Of a stretch of DNA of 42,772 nt, positions 15,464-23,553 are shown one piece after another. Location of the stretch: assembly GCA_947631935.1 (NCBI GenBank), contig CANRNG010000007.1, forward strand, positions 1 to 42,772, written 5' to 3'. The notes beneath the pieces were generated by a model, which was not told the DNA's origin, searched no databases, and saw only the letters and a list, made by a program, of their open reading frames with translations. Origin of the DNA: an uncultured Erysipelothrix sp. GTDB lineage: Bacteria > Bacillota_I > Bacilli_A > Erysipelotrichales > Erysipelotrichaceae. The translations under genes and the position numbers were made by a program. The stretch's first letter is position 1, and the number at the start of each line of letters is the position of its first letter.

Positions 15464-15772
15464 ATGAAGTTACTACACATGAAATTATTGCGTATAAAAA
15501 TAATGACACTATTGGCTTATACCCCAACCGTTAACGAGGGAGAAGCAAGAAATTTGTTTTCTGGCTTTATGACACCTTTAACAAGTTTTCTACTGTTTGG
15601 AATTCCACCTTTGACAGTGGTCGCTGGTATGGTCGCAGGTTGGAGATACTTTCAGTTAACTGAAGAGGAAAGAGAGCAACGTCCACTTGGCAAATCTCTA
15701 ACTTCAATTGTTAAGTGGGCAATTGTTCTATATGCATTTCCGGTAATCTTACGCGTGTTTGGTTTGTATTGA
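15464..15772 (+). CDS. VirB2/TrbC-like two-helix membrane protein
   Basis: The 102-residue protein has two hydrophobic segments (about 38-60 and 82-100) joined by a charged loop (YFQLTEEEREQRPLGKSL), preceded by a polar N-terminus with possible signal-like start. AGGGAGG is the ribosome site. It stands immediately before the VirB6-like gene, the usual place of the small VirB2/TrbC-type or Maff2-type protein of Gram-positive conjugation clusters. Assignment is by topology and place. Confidence 0.5.
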   Translation: MKLLHMKLLRIKIMTLLAYTPTVNEGEARNLFSGFMTPLTSFLLFGIPPLTVVAGMVAGWRYFQLTEEEREQRPLGKSLTSIVKWAIVLYAFPVILRVFGLY

Positions 15773-15781
15773 AATCTAATA

Positions 15782-15802
15782 GCAAGGACAATTTGTCCAT
15801 GT
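15782..15802. repeat. 21-bp palindrome before the VirB6-like gene
   Basis: The left arm GCAAGGACAA is degenerate. The right arm TTGTCCATGT keeps the core. AGGAAGGAGTG, the ribosome site of the gene at 15819, follows. Confidence 0.75.
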
Positions 15803-15818
15803 AGGAAGGAGTGGGTTT

Positions 15819-17270
15819 ATGACTTGGGCATGGGATATAGTAAGATCTCTTTTTTGGGGAATTGTTGAAGCGAGCTTATGGCTTACCGATACAGTTTACT
15901 CAATTACATCAAGTGTTTTAAAATTGGACGTTGGGCAACAAACTATTTTGTGGGGGTGGTGGAGTGTCCTAATGTTCTCAATTGCACTGTTCGTTTTAAT
16001 TCGAGTTGGATCGATGACTTTAAAGTTATTTCTTGATGAAGACTATCGAGATAAAATGGGTTCAAAAACAATTCTCTTTAGAATCATACCTGTTGTTCTT
16101 GCAATGGGTTTGGCCCCGATTGGGATAAAATATGTTACAAGCGCGGGTACGATTGCAGTTTCTAACATTTCTATTTTTGTGGGTGGAGATCCAAAAATAA
16201 CACCCAGCACTTTATTACTATCTAATGTAATTAACGAGAAAAAAGGTAATACGGTTGTAGAATACAAACTAGATGACATTGAAATTAACAAGAAAAGCAC
16301 AGTGGACGGGAAAACCTATGAATATTTTGACAATTTTTCTGAGATTGTCATTATGCTTGTAATGGCTATTATTGCTGTTGCTGGGTTTCTTTTAAATGCA
16401 ATTCAAATTGCTAAAAGGTTCTATTCTATCGGTGTCAAAATTCTTATTGCACCAATTCCAATTTCAGGATTAATCAACCCAGACGACGATAGTTTTGGGG
16501 TTTGGGTAAAGATGATTGTTGCAGATGTTTTATCTAATTTTATTCAATATTTGTTACTCTTCTTTGTTTTAATGATTACAAGCTCACAACAAGTTAGAAC
16601 AGCTGTTGGCACATGGGGAATTATTATTCTTTTTATTGGGGGTATCCTCACTGTACTAACTGGAGTACCAGAGCTTGCAAGACTAATTGGTGGCGATACA
16701 TCTACTGGATCAGTAATGCAACAAGTTGCTTCTGTTAGGCACGCAACTGCAGGTTTTGGTAGTGCAGTCGGTGGCGCTCTAGGAGGTGCTGCTGGCTCGT
16801 TGGCAGGTGTTGCTGGGCTTGGTGCTGCAGCATCCGCTGTGATTGGTGGAAAAGCACTAGGAGGAGAATCCTTTGGTGTTATGTCTAAAGCTTTAGGAGC
16901 TACAGGAGCTGCTTCAAATGGGTTTAAAGGAGCAACATCAAAGGCATCAAATTTTTCGTCAGGTAGAAGCGTGAATGAAGAACCACAAGCAACTTATTCG
17001 ACTTCATCGGCTTCAGATGAATCTTCTTCTACAGATTATGGATATCAGTCTTATGCAAAAGAAGGAACTTTCGCAAAAAAAGTAGCTGAGTATGGATATG
17101 AGAACACAGGCAAAAGAGCAACAATTGCCAGAATGGCCTCTGTCGGTGGAAGACACATGTATGCTTCATCTGTCAATCGTATCAATCAATCTGCACCAAT
17201 GAAATTGGCACAACGAGTTAGAAATCTAAATCAGGTTCCAAGTGGTTACCAAACAGAGAGGGATGAATAA
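15819..17270 (+). CDS. VirB6/TrbL-like polytopic conjugation protein
   Basis: This 483-residue protein has several hydrophobic segments: about residues 38-62, 90-110, 172-195 and 220-300. A glycine/alanine-rich region near 310-365 and a low-complexity Ser-rich tail follow. It has the size and layout of VirB6/TrbL proteins of Gram-positive type IV secretion systems, which form the inner-membrane channel. PrgI-like and VirB4-like genes follow at once, as in ICEs and conjugative plasmids of Bacillota. The Gly/Ala-rich segment is the expected place of strand-to-tail variation in this family. Confidence 0.72.
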   Translation: MTWAWDIVRSLFWGIVEASLWLTDTVYSITSSVLKLDVGQQTILWGWWSVLMFSIALFVLIRVGSMTLKLFLDEDYRDKMGSKTILFRIIPVVLAMGLAPIGIKYVTSAGTIAVSNISIFVGGDPKITPSTLLLSNVINEKKGNTVVEYKLDDIEINKKSTVDGKTYEYFDNFSEIVIMLVMAIIAVAGFLLNAIQIAKRFYSIGVKILIAPIPISGLINPDDDSFGVWVKMIVADVLSNFIQYLLLFFVLMITSSQQVRTAVGTWGIIILFIGGILTVLTGVPELARLIGGDTSTGSVMQQVASVRHATAGFGSAVGGALGGAAGSLAGVAGLGAAASAVIGGKALGGESFGVMSKALGATGAASNGFKGATSKASNFSSGRSVNEEPQATYSTSSASDESSSTDYGYQSYAKEGTFAKKVAEYGYENTGKRATIARMASVGGRHMYASSVNRINQSAPMKLAQRVRNLNQVPSGYQTERDE

Positions 17271-17271
17271 T

Positions 17272-17598
17272 ATGATATTTAAAAATCCTAAAACATTTAA
17301 AGGTGGATCGCTAATAATGGGGCAATATAGAGTTGTAGACCTAATCTTGCTTATTAGTGGGTTTTCGGTCAGCATCATTGGTCTAACCGTCTTTTTGTCT
17401 GGTGAAGTTGATGGATACATTTTATTGTTTTATATACTAATTTGCTTATTCCCAAGTGTTATTGCATTTATACTAACTTCTAAAATACCTGGATATCACA
17501 ATGCATTGGAGTTCTTACAGGTTTGTTATCAATTTTATAAAAAATATCAAAAAAACTACATGTGGGAAGGAGTAATAATTAATGACGAATCAGAGTAA
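17272..17598 (+). CDS. prgI: PrgI-family (VirB3-like) membrane protein
   Basis: The start is set at 17272 after AGAGAGGGATG. The 108-residue protein has two hydrophobic segments (about 22-44 and 49-68) and a short cytoplasmic tail with LEFLQVCYQFYKKYQKNY. This is the small PrgI/TcpE type, the functional partner of the VirB4 ATPase in Gram-positive conjugation systems. It overlaps the next gene by 17 bases, and VirB4-like genes follow, which is the conserved order. Confidence 0.7.
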   Translation: MIFKNPKTFKGGSLIMGQYRVVDLILLISGFSVSIIGLTVFLSGEVDGYILLFYILICLFPSVIAFILTSKIPGYHNALEFLQVCYQFYKKYQKNYMWEGVIINDESE

Positions 17599-18271
17599 CA
17601 AAAAGTCAGTAAAAATTGGAAATTATGAAGTTGTTAAAAGTATAAAACCAGTCAAAAAAACTGCGAAGTCTGTTCAAAGATTAAAAAATAAAGTTGCATC
17701 TACTTTAGAGTGGCTAGATTTATCTGATATTTATGAAGATCATATGATTTTGAATAAAGGAAAAGTTGAAAGAATTGTAAAAGGTTATAAAATACACCCT
17801 CATAACATTTTTTTAGATTCATCATCAGAACAAGCGAACCGTATTGGTCGTTTACGAGGACTTTATAATAGTGTCAATTTTAAACTTTACCATGCATTTG
17901 TTTTTAACCCAGTAAACTTGGATATTCAAATTGCAGAATTATCCAGGCAATATGAAAGGGAAGACGATTCTAAAATCCAGGAGCTGATCCTTGACGATAT
18001 TCAAAAAATGATGGTATTTATCGATATGTGGAAAGAATTGGAATTTTACATAGTCATTCAAGGAAAGCCTGGAAAAGAATTTGATGATCAATTTATTCAA
18101 CTGGGACAAGAACTCAAAGCATCAAGATTAATTTATCAAACATTAAACAAGGTAGATTACGATAACTATGCAGCATATTTGTTTGAAAATACATTAATCA
18201 ATGATTTCTACTTTAGTAGAGGTGAATTTAATTTGGAGATGCCTGAAATAGAAAACGAGGTACAATTATGA
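17582..18271 (+). CDS. Separate N-terminal part of a VirB4-like system
   Basis: The 229-residue protein has no Walker motifs. It has EWLDLSDIYEDHMILNKGKVERIVKGYKI and later ELEFYIVIQGKPGKEF, features of the N-terminal, membrane-proximal domain of VirB4/TraC-type proteins. The next gene, overlapping by 4 bases (ATGA), supplies the ATPase motor. Together they add up to 840 residues, the size of a single VirB4. VirB4 thus seems to be made as two polypeptides, an inference that depends on weak similarity in this part. Confidence 0.6.
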   Translation: MTNQSNKKSVKIGNYEVVKSIKPVKKTAKSVQRLKNKVASTLEWLDLSDIYEDHMILNKGKVERIVKGYKIHPHNIFLDSSSEQANRIGRLRGLYNSVNFKLYHAFVFNPVNLDIQIAELSRQYEREDDSKIQELILDDIQKMMVFIDMWKELEFYIVIQGKPGKEFDDQFIQLGQELKASRLIYQTLNKVDYDNYAAYLFENTLINDFYFSRGEFNLEMPEIENEVQL

Positions 18272-20103
18272 GTTTATTTGATAAAAGTAAGATCGCACCT
18301 ACTTCGATACGTGTGATGCGAGATTACTATATTTTAGGTGAGCGTTATTTTAAAAATTTACTGGTAACCTCGTTGCCAGATCGTTTCGGCTTAGGAATGT
18401 TATCATTTTATATTTCAGACCAAAACATTAAACTGTTTATGGTAACTGAAAAATCTTACATGGATATTCCTAAGGCATTAAGAAACGAACTTAGAGAAAA
18501 GAAGCAATCATACAATAAATCAAAGGATGATGTTGTTCGTGAAAGATTAGCAAAAGATATCGATTCACTGGATGCTTACATCAAAGACTTCGTCAATAGT
18601 GGGGATGTCAGTCATAATGTTCTGATGGTTTTTTCGTTGGGCGCAGATACTCTTGACGAGTTAAATAGGTTGGTTAAGGATTTAAAGAGCAGACTACAAG
18701 TAGAAGGCTTTTCTACTGTAACCTTACAATTTATGCAACTTGAATTAATGAAATATACAACGCCCTACTTTGTTGAAGATGCTTTGCCTAAAGTACTCAA
18801 GGAAAGTTATGGATCTGTTACTACATCTACTTCGGTTGCAGGAATGTATCCATACACCTTTCAATCTTTAAAAGATCCTGGAGGCATGCTTTTTGGTAGA
18901 GAGAAAAACCAAGCAGGAATTGTTCTGTGGAATCCTATGCTTTATAAACACGATAAAGAACGTGCGCGAATCGATAATCGTTTAACTGGGAATTCGGTCG
19001 TTGTTGGTGTAAGTGGCAGTGGGAAATCTACTGACATGGGATTAATCATCAGACATGCTATCAGACAAAAAATGAGAATAGTATGGATTGATCCTGAAGA
19101 CAGAAATATGTACTTAACAAGAAAATATGGGGGAAACTTCGTTAAATGGGGTACCCGCGACTCAATGATCAATATGTTTGATTTAAAACCCATTTCAACT
19201 GAAGAGGGTGAAGAAGTGGATCGTTTTGATACAGAGTTGGCCATGCTTAATGTCATTAGTGAATTTAAAGAAATAATGAAACTCTATAAACCGACTGTTA
19301 ATGAAGATTCTTTAGATATTATTGGGCCTGTCATTATTAAAATGTATAAGAACAAAGGCATTGATTTTAATACCCAATTTGAATACTTGGGTGTTAAAGA
19401 TTATCCAATTTTAGAAGATTTAAACCATCAGATTGATTTGGAAATTGAACAACTGAAGGACGATGAATCGAATCAAGGTATTGTTCATCTATACCGTGAT
19501 TTGCAATCAAAAATGTTACCAATGCTTACAGAACATAAGTACTACTTTAATGGCCACACAACCATTGTTATGGGTGAGAATGGTTCGGAAATTTTAGCTT
19601 TTGGTAGTAAACAACTTTATTCTGTATCGGTTGAATTAAGAAGTGCTATGAATCATTTAATGTTTAGGTTCGCCTGGAGTCTTTGTTTGGATCCACAGGT
19701 TGATTCGTTATTTGCAGTAGATGAAGCGCATATGATGATACTTGAAGGATTGGCTGCGGAACAGTTGGCCATATTCTGGAGACGTGCAAGAAAATACAAC
19801 AATGCGTGTTTATTAGGAACGCAAGAACCACAGGACTTGGCCAGCGATGTTCAAGTCAATGGTGTTTCTGTTTCAGTTCATGGTAAAGCAATCTTTAATA
19901 ACTCAACCTATAAGATTATTAAAAAGTTGAACAAAGACGGTGTTGAATCGGTATCAAGGCTCATGACTATTAATGACTCTCAAAAACAAATTATTCAAGA
20001 TTTTGATATGGGAGATGCATTGTTTTGTTATGGGGATCGAGTTATGAGTGTCTCTGTTCTTGCAACAGAAAAAGAACTAAGAGAATTTGAAACGATGGGA
20101 TGA
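18268..20103 (+). CDS. virB4: VirB4/TraE-like conjugation ATPase
   Basis: The protein has 611 residues. Walker A is GVSGSGKSTDMG near residue 250, followed by IVWIDPEDRNMYLTRKYGG, as in VirB4 proteins. Walker B is LFAVDEAHMMIL near residue 485, and TQEPQDLASD is the conserved downstream box. The DEAH-like motif and TQ box identify the VirB4 motor that energises conjugative type IV secretion at the cytoplasmic membrane. The N-terminal part of the family is encoded by the preceding gene. The stop overlaps the start region of the M23 peptidase gene. Confidence 0.92.
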   Translation: MSLFDKSKIAPTSIRVMRDYYILGERYFKNLLVTSLPDRFGLGMLSFYISDQNIKLFMVTEKSYMDIPKALRNELREKKQSYNKSKDDVVRERLAKDIDSLDAYIKDFVNSGDVSHNVLMVFSLGADTLDELNRLVKDLKSRLQVEGFSTVTLQFMQLELMKYTTPYFVEDALPKVLKESYGSVTTSTSVAGMYPYTFQSLKDPGGMLFGREKNQAGIVLWNPMLYKHDKERARIDNRLTGNSVVVGVSGSGKSTDMGLIIRHAIRQKMRIVWIDPEDRNMYLTRKYGGNFVKWGTRDSMINMFDLKPISTEEGEEVDRFDTELAMLNVISEFKEIMKLYKPTVNEDSLDIIGPVIIKMYKNKGIDFNTQFEYLGVKDYPILEDLNHQIDLEIEQLKDDESNQGIVHLYRDLQSKMLPMLTEHKYYFNGHTTIVMGENGSEILAFGSKQLYSVSVELRSAMNHLMFRFAWSLCLDPQVDSLFAVDEAHMMILEGLAAEQLAIFWRRARKYNNACLLGTQEPQDLASDVQVNGVSVSVHGKAIFNNSTYKIIKKLNKDGVESVSRLMTINDSQKQIIQDFDMGDALFCYGDRVMSVSVLATEKELREFETMG

Positions 20104-20104
20104 T

Positions 20105-21133
20105 ATGAAAAAGAAACTAATTGGTGCTATTGGTGCTGCATCAATGGCTTTAATAATTGTGATTATTGTGGTGGTGGCAGTTGTTTCTGTTGTAGCTGCC
20201 CCTATATCAATTGTTTCCAGTATGTTTGCCCAAATGGGGAATAGACTATATGGATCATCCTCAGAATCTACTGATCTAAAGGATGTGCTTACTCTATCCT
20301 TACAAAGTGCAGAAGTTCAAAGCGACATATCTACTCATTGGGGAAGTGTTATTAATCAAGATAAAGATGTTGGCGTGCCTCTAAATTACATTGTTATAAC
20401 TCAATTTTTGTCTGGGGTTGAATACCATGAATTAACAGATCCAATCAAAAAGGAAATTGTTGATGCAACCAAAAACAAACATACCAGAATCGAAGTCGAT
20501 GAAGAGGGTGAAGAAACAGCAGTAGTTTACTATACGGTTGCTTCAGAAAGAGAATTCGCGAGTCGGATTAAACAGATAGAGCCTTTTAAATCTAAATTAG
20601 AACTCGTTAGTAGTAACGTGTTGGCAAGTTATTTATTAGAAATAACTGATGTATATCACCATCCATCACTACCTGTTGAGTTTGTAGAAAACCATAAAGG
20701 ATTTATTTATCCATTACCTAAAATTGCTCATATAACTGCTGAATACGGTTGGTATGATCCTTTTAATACAGGTACCTTAAGTAGACATCGAGGGATTGAT
20801 TTGGCTTATGCTGGCGATATAAACACCTGTGGAGTACCTATTTACTCAGTCAGCGACGGAACAGTGTCTGTTCGCAATAATAACCGTGAAGATGAACGCG
20901 GTTTTTTTATTACTATAAAAAGCGGCCAATATGAGTTCCAGTATTATCACTTAGCAGCTGCTTCAGGGCTAAAGGTTGGAGATACAGTTTCAAAGGGAAC
21001 GTTTATTGGCGCTATTGGTAACACGGGAAAATCGACTGCTTGTCATTTGCACTTAGGCACAATGGTTAACGGTGTTTATTACAACCCTAGATTAATTATT
21101 AATTTTGATAATCCCATAGTGTATGAAAACTAA
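20105..21133 (+). CDS. Membrane-anchored M23 peptidase
   Basis: The start is set at 20105, two bases after the VirB4 stop, with ATGGGATG before it. The 342-residue protein has an N-terminal hydrophobic anchor (about 11-37), a linker domain and a C-terminal LytM/M23 domain with H228, D232 (HRGID), H282 (YYHL) and the HLH pair (H314, H316). These Zn ligands look complete. Such enzymes cut peptidoglycan cross-links to let the conjugation channel through. They fill the VirB1-like place in Gram-positive systems. Its presence argues for a donor with a cell wall, or for an element that came from one. Confidence 0.88.
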   Translation: MKKKLIGAIGAASMALIIVIIVVVAVVSVVAAPISIVSSMFAQMGNRLYGSSSESTDLKDVLTLSLQSAEVQSDISTHWGSVINQDKDVGVPLNYIVITQFLSGVEYHELTDPIKKEIVDATKNKHTRIEVDEEGEETAVVYYTVASEREFASRIKQIEPFKSKLELVSSNVLASYLLEITDVYHHPSLPVEFVENHKGFIYPLPKIAHITAEYGWYDPFNTGTLSRHRGIDLAYAGDINTCGVPIYSVSDGTVSVRNNNREDERGFFITIKSGQYEFQYYHLAAASGLKVGDTVSKGTFIGAIGNTGKSTACHLHLGTMVNGVYYNPRLIINFDNPIVYEN

Positions 21134-21153
21134 CATGGACATCGTGTCCATGT
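21133..21153. repeat. 21-bp palindrome after the M23 gene
   Basis: The arms are ACATGGACAT and GTGTCCATGT around C, with one mismatch. AGGAAGGAAG follows and leads into the small frame at 21164. The left arm touches the stop of the M23 gene. Confidence 0.88.
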
Positions 21154-21163
21154 AGGAAGGAAG

Positions 21164-21271
21164 ATGATTGTGAGTTTTGGGAACAAAGGGTTCAGGAAGT
21201 GTTTGTTGGATATAGTTTTGATGGTGGGGTTGTGTCGGCTGACGATTGGCAATTTATACCCAAAAAAATAG
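21164..21271 (+). CDS. Short hydrophobic peptide
   Basis: This is a 35-residue frame whose ATG follows GTAGGAAGGAAG at good spacing, right after a palindrome copy. It contains a hydrophobic stretch (LLDIVLMVGLCRLTIG). It may be a real tiny protein or a translated leader of the next gene. It has no known relatives that I can name. Confidence 0.35.
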   Translation: MIVSFGNKGFRKCLLDIVLMVGLCRLTIGNLYPKK

Positions 21272-21315
21272 TATTAAACCAAACAAAAATAGGTCTCAAG
21301 AAAAGAGGTGAAAAA

Positions 21316-21663
21316 ATGGTAGAAAATGAAAAATATTGGATTATAGAAAGTGAATTTAAAGGTTCTGTTAAAGATATTCAAATCAACAACCAACAAATTT
21401 TTGAAACTATAAGGTGGAGTGATGAATTACTTAGAGAAAATGGATTTAATGTAAATTCGGAATTCATTGCAGATATGGTAGAAGATCTAAATAAGTCATG
21501 GCAAAAAACAGAGCATTTTTCTTTTGATTCATTTGAAGAAAGTTTTGCAAATGAATTAGAAAAACTTGAATATTCAGCTGGGGAGAACCTTAAATTAAAT
21601 ATTGATGGTATGTGCGTTACTTTTAATAATGAATTAAATAATGATCAGGAACTAGACTTATAA
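21316..21663 (+). CDS. Hypothetical acidic protein
   Basis: The start is placed at 21316 (MVENEKYWIIESEFKG) because AGAGGTGA is six bases before it. An in-frame ATG at 21199 has no ribosome site. The 115-residue protein is acidic and rich in Glu, Asn and Phe, with no membrane segment. Its composition is typical of small ICE and phage accessory proteins such as anti-restriction or regulator proteins, but no motif decides this. Confidence 0.5.
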   Translation: MVENEKYWIIESEFKGSVKDIQINNQQIFETIRWSDELLRENGFNVNSEFIADMVEDLNKSWQKTEHFSFDSFEESFANELEKLEYSAGENLKLNIDGMCVTFNNELNNDQELDL

Positions 21664-21678
21664 GAAGGGAGAATAATA

Positions 21679-21813
21679 ATGAGTGGAATAACAACAATAA
21701 CCTTGAATGAATTGAAAGAGCAAATTAACAATTATGACGAAAATATTGATTATGTAATTACGGTTTCTTTTAATGAGCGTAAAGAGGGTAATAAAGATGA
21801 AACTAGCAGTTAG
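21679..21813 (+). CDS. Short acidic protein
   Basis: The 44-residue frame begins with ATG after AAGGGAGAATAATA and overlaps the start of the RadC-like gene by 17 bases. The sequence is acidic (LKEQINNYDENIDYV). It fits into the operon between 21316-21663 and the RadC-like gene. Function unknown. Confidence 0.4.
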   Translation: MSGITTITLNELKEQINNYDENIDYVITVSFNERKEGNKDETSS

Positions 21814-23443
21814 ACAAGTTGTAGAGAAAAGATATCAATCCGACATAAAGATTGATACCTACGAAGATGCGTTACATCTGATCATTGGTAATTTCTTTGA
21901 TTTGGATAGAGAAGCGTTCATAACGATTAATTTGGACAAGGATGATAGGCCTATAAACTTTTGCATACAGCACGTAGGCTCATTGGATAGATCGGTGATA
22001 CATCCCAGAGAAATATTTAAATCTGCGCTACTATCGAACGCAAGCTCGTTTGTTGCGATTCACAATCACCCAAGCGGGTCTTTAGTCTTTAGCCAAGCGG
22101 ATAAAGATAGTAAAGAAGCTTTGGATAATGTTGGCGATTTATTGGAAATTCCACTGAAAGATTTTCTAATATTTAATCCAAATCAAGAATTTGTTAGCAT
22201 TAATGATGAGGAAGATGTTAGAAAACTAAATGAAAATGAAATCCAGTTATCATTAGAAATATTACTTGATGAATCGAATGTTCTTGAGTCTGTAGGAACC
22301 AGACAAAACCATTTGACTAAAGATAAACAGTATCAAATAGCTACAGATACTGATGTAGAAAAATTCATTCAAGGAGGGACAATTAACGAAGGAGATGAAA
22401 GGTTAAATACTGTTTTATATTTAAATAAACAAAACATAATAACTGGCATCCTACGATTTACAAACCCAAAATTCTCTTTAAAACAAATTATGAAAGAGGC
22501 TGTTTTAAGTAATGCATCACGATTTATCTTTGTTCGGGAAAACGGAATTGTCAACGAAACCTCCGATATAGAAAATTTTGAAATATTAAATAATGTGGGT
22601 TCAACATTTGGTATTAGCTTATTAGATTACTTTACATACAATAAAGGGAAGGTGGTCTCATATAGAAAGGACTACCCTAACCTATTTAACAATTATATTC
22701 AAGAGGATCTGAAAACTGTTGAAGAAATTAAAGTATATTCAAAATACGAAAATTTAACTTTAAGAGGATATATATTAAATGATAAAGATGAGATCCAAGA
22801 AATTGTTTATTTCAAATCAAGTCCAAATAATATTGCATCTTTCATAATGCACAACAAGACTAACAAAGTTGTTGTAACAGATCTTAAAGATAGCTTAATT
22901 GTTACTTCAGAAATAAGTGGATTTATAGATCGGTGTCCTGATCAAGACTATCTCCAAAATTATCTTCATCCAGCAATTTTAAAAATTCAACTTGAAGATG
23001 AAAAACCAAAGGAAATTGATTACATTATATTTCCAGAAGGGGCAACCCCAATTTACGAAAATAGTTTGGTAAGAATATCTCAAGACGAAGGTCATTCTTA
23101 TATTACTAACAAAAAAATAAATTCTTTAAGTAAAGTTGATTTGTCTGATAAGAATCTTCTGTCTGAGTATATTCAATACATTATTGAAGATCCATATGTT
23201 ACCTGGTATTTCGATGATGTTAAAGATGTGCTATTTGAAGCGATACTAAACTCCAGTGATAAAGATATTTATTTAGAATCGCTAATAGAAAGATTAGAAG
23301 ATATAGAAATGCAAAACGACGAATTTGGAAAGCCTAGTTTGCCAGAAGCGTGGTTTATTTTTGATAAGAATACTCCTAAAGTAGAAATTATAGGTTTCTT
23401 TAACGAGATGCAGTCAAGTCATTATTTTGAGCTAGAACAATGA
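21797..23443 (+). CDS. Protein with an intact and a decayed RadC/JAB-like domain
   Basis: The start is set at 21797 after AAAGAGGGTAATAAAG. The protein has 548 residues. The first domain (about 15-125) has the RadC-type JAMM motif H89-N-H91-P-S-G, then S99 and D102, so a Zn-dependent hydrolase fold is likely. A second RadC-like stretch (about 195-295) repeats the strand pattern (LKQIMKEAVLSNASRFIFV) but has VRENGIV where HNHPSG should be. A possible third, weaker copy begins near 320. RadC-like proteins are frequent in ICEs and plasmids; their role is unsettled. It lies in the DNA-processing part, upstream of ArdC. Confidence 0.75.
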   Translation: MKLAVRQVVEKRYQSDIKIDTYEDALHLIIGNFFDLDREAFITINLDKDDRPINFCIQHVGSLDRSVIHPREIFKSALLSNASSFVAIHNHPSGSLVFSQADKDSKEALDNVGDLLEIPLKDFLIFNPNQEFVSINDEEDVRKLNENEIQLSLEILLDESNVLESVGTRQNHLTKDKQYQIATDTDVEKFIQGGTINEGDERLNTVLYLNKQNIITGILRFTNPKFSLKQIMKEAVLSNASRFIFVRENGIVNETSDIENFEILNNVGSTFGISLLDYFTYNKGKVVSYRKDYPNLFNNYIQEDLKTVEEIKVYSKYENLTLRGYILNDKDEIQEIVYFKSSPNNIASFIMHNKTNKVVVTDLKDSLIVTSEISGFIDRCPDQDYLQNYLHPAILKIQLEDEKPKEIDYIIFPEGATPIYENSLVRISQDEGHSYITNKKINSLSKVDLSDKNLLSEYIQYIIEDPYVTWYFDDVKDVLFEAILNSSDKDIYLESLIERLEDIEMQNDEFGKPSLPEAWFIFDKNTPKVEIIGFFNEMQSSHYFELEQ

Positions 23444-23457
23444 GGGAGTGATTATGA

Positions 23458-23553
23458 ATGAATGACAAAGAGAGAGTATATGCAGAATTAAACGAATATG
23501 ATTTTATTGATGAGTCTATATTAGATGGGGAAGAGGATGGAGATGGGCCATGA
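23458..23553 (+). CDS. Short acidic protein overlapping the ArdC gene
   Basis: This 31-residue frame follows GAGGGAG and overlaps the next ATG (ATGA). It is extremely acidic (DFIDESILDGEEDGDG). Such a small acidic peptide could imitate DNA or only couple translation of the next gene. I see no homologue. Confidence 0.35.
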   Translation: MNDKERVYAELNEYDFIDESILDGEEDGDGP

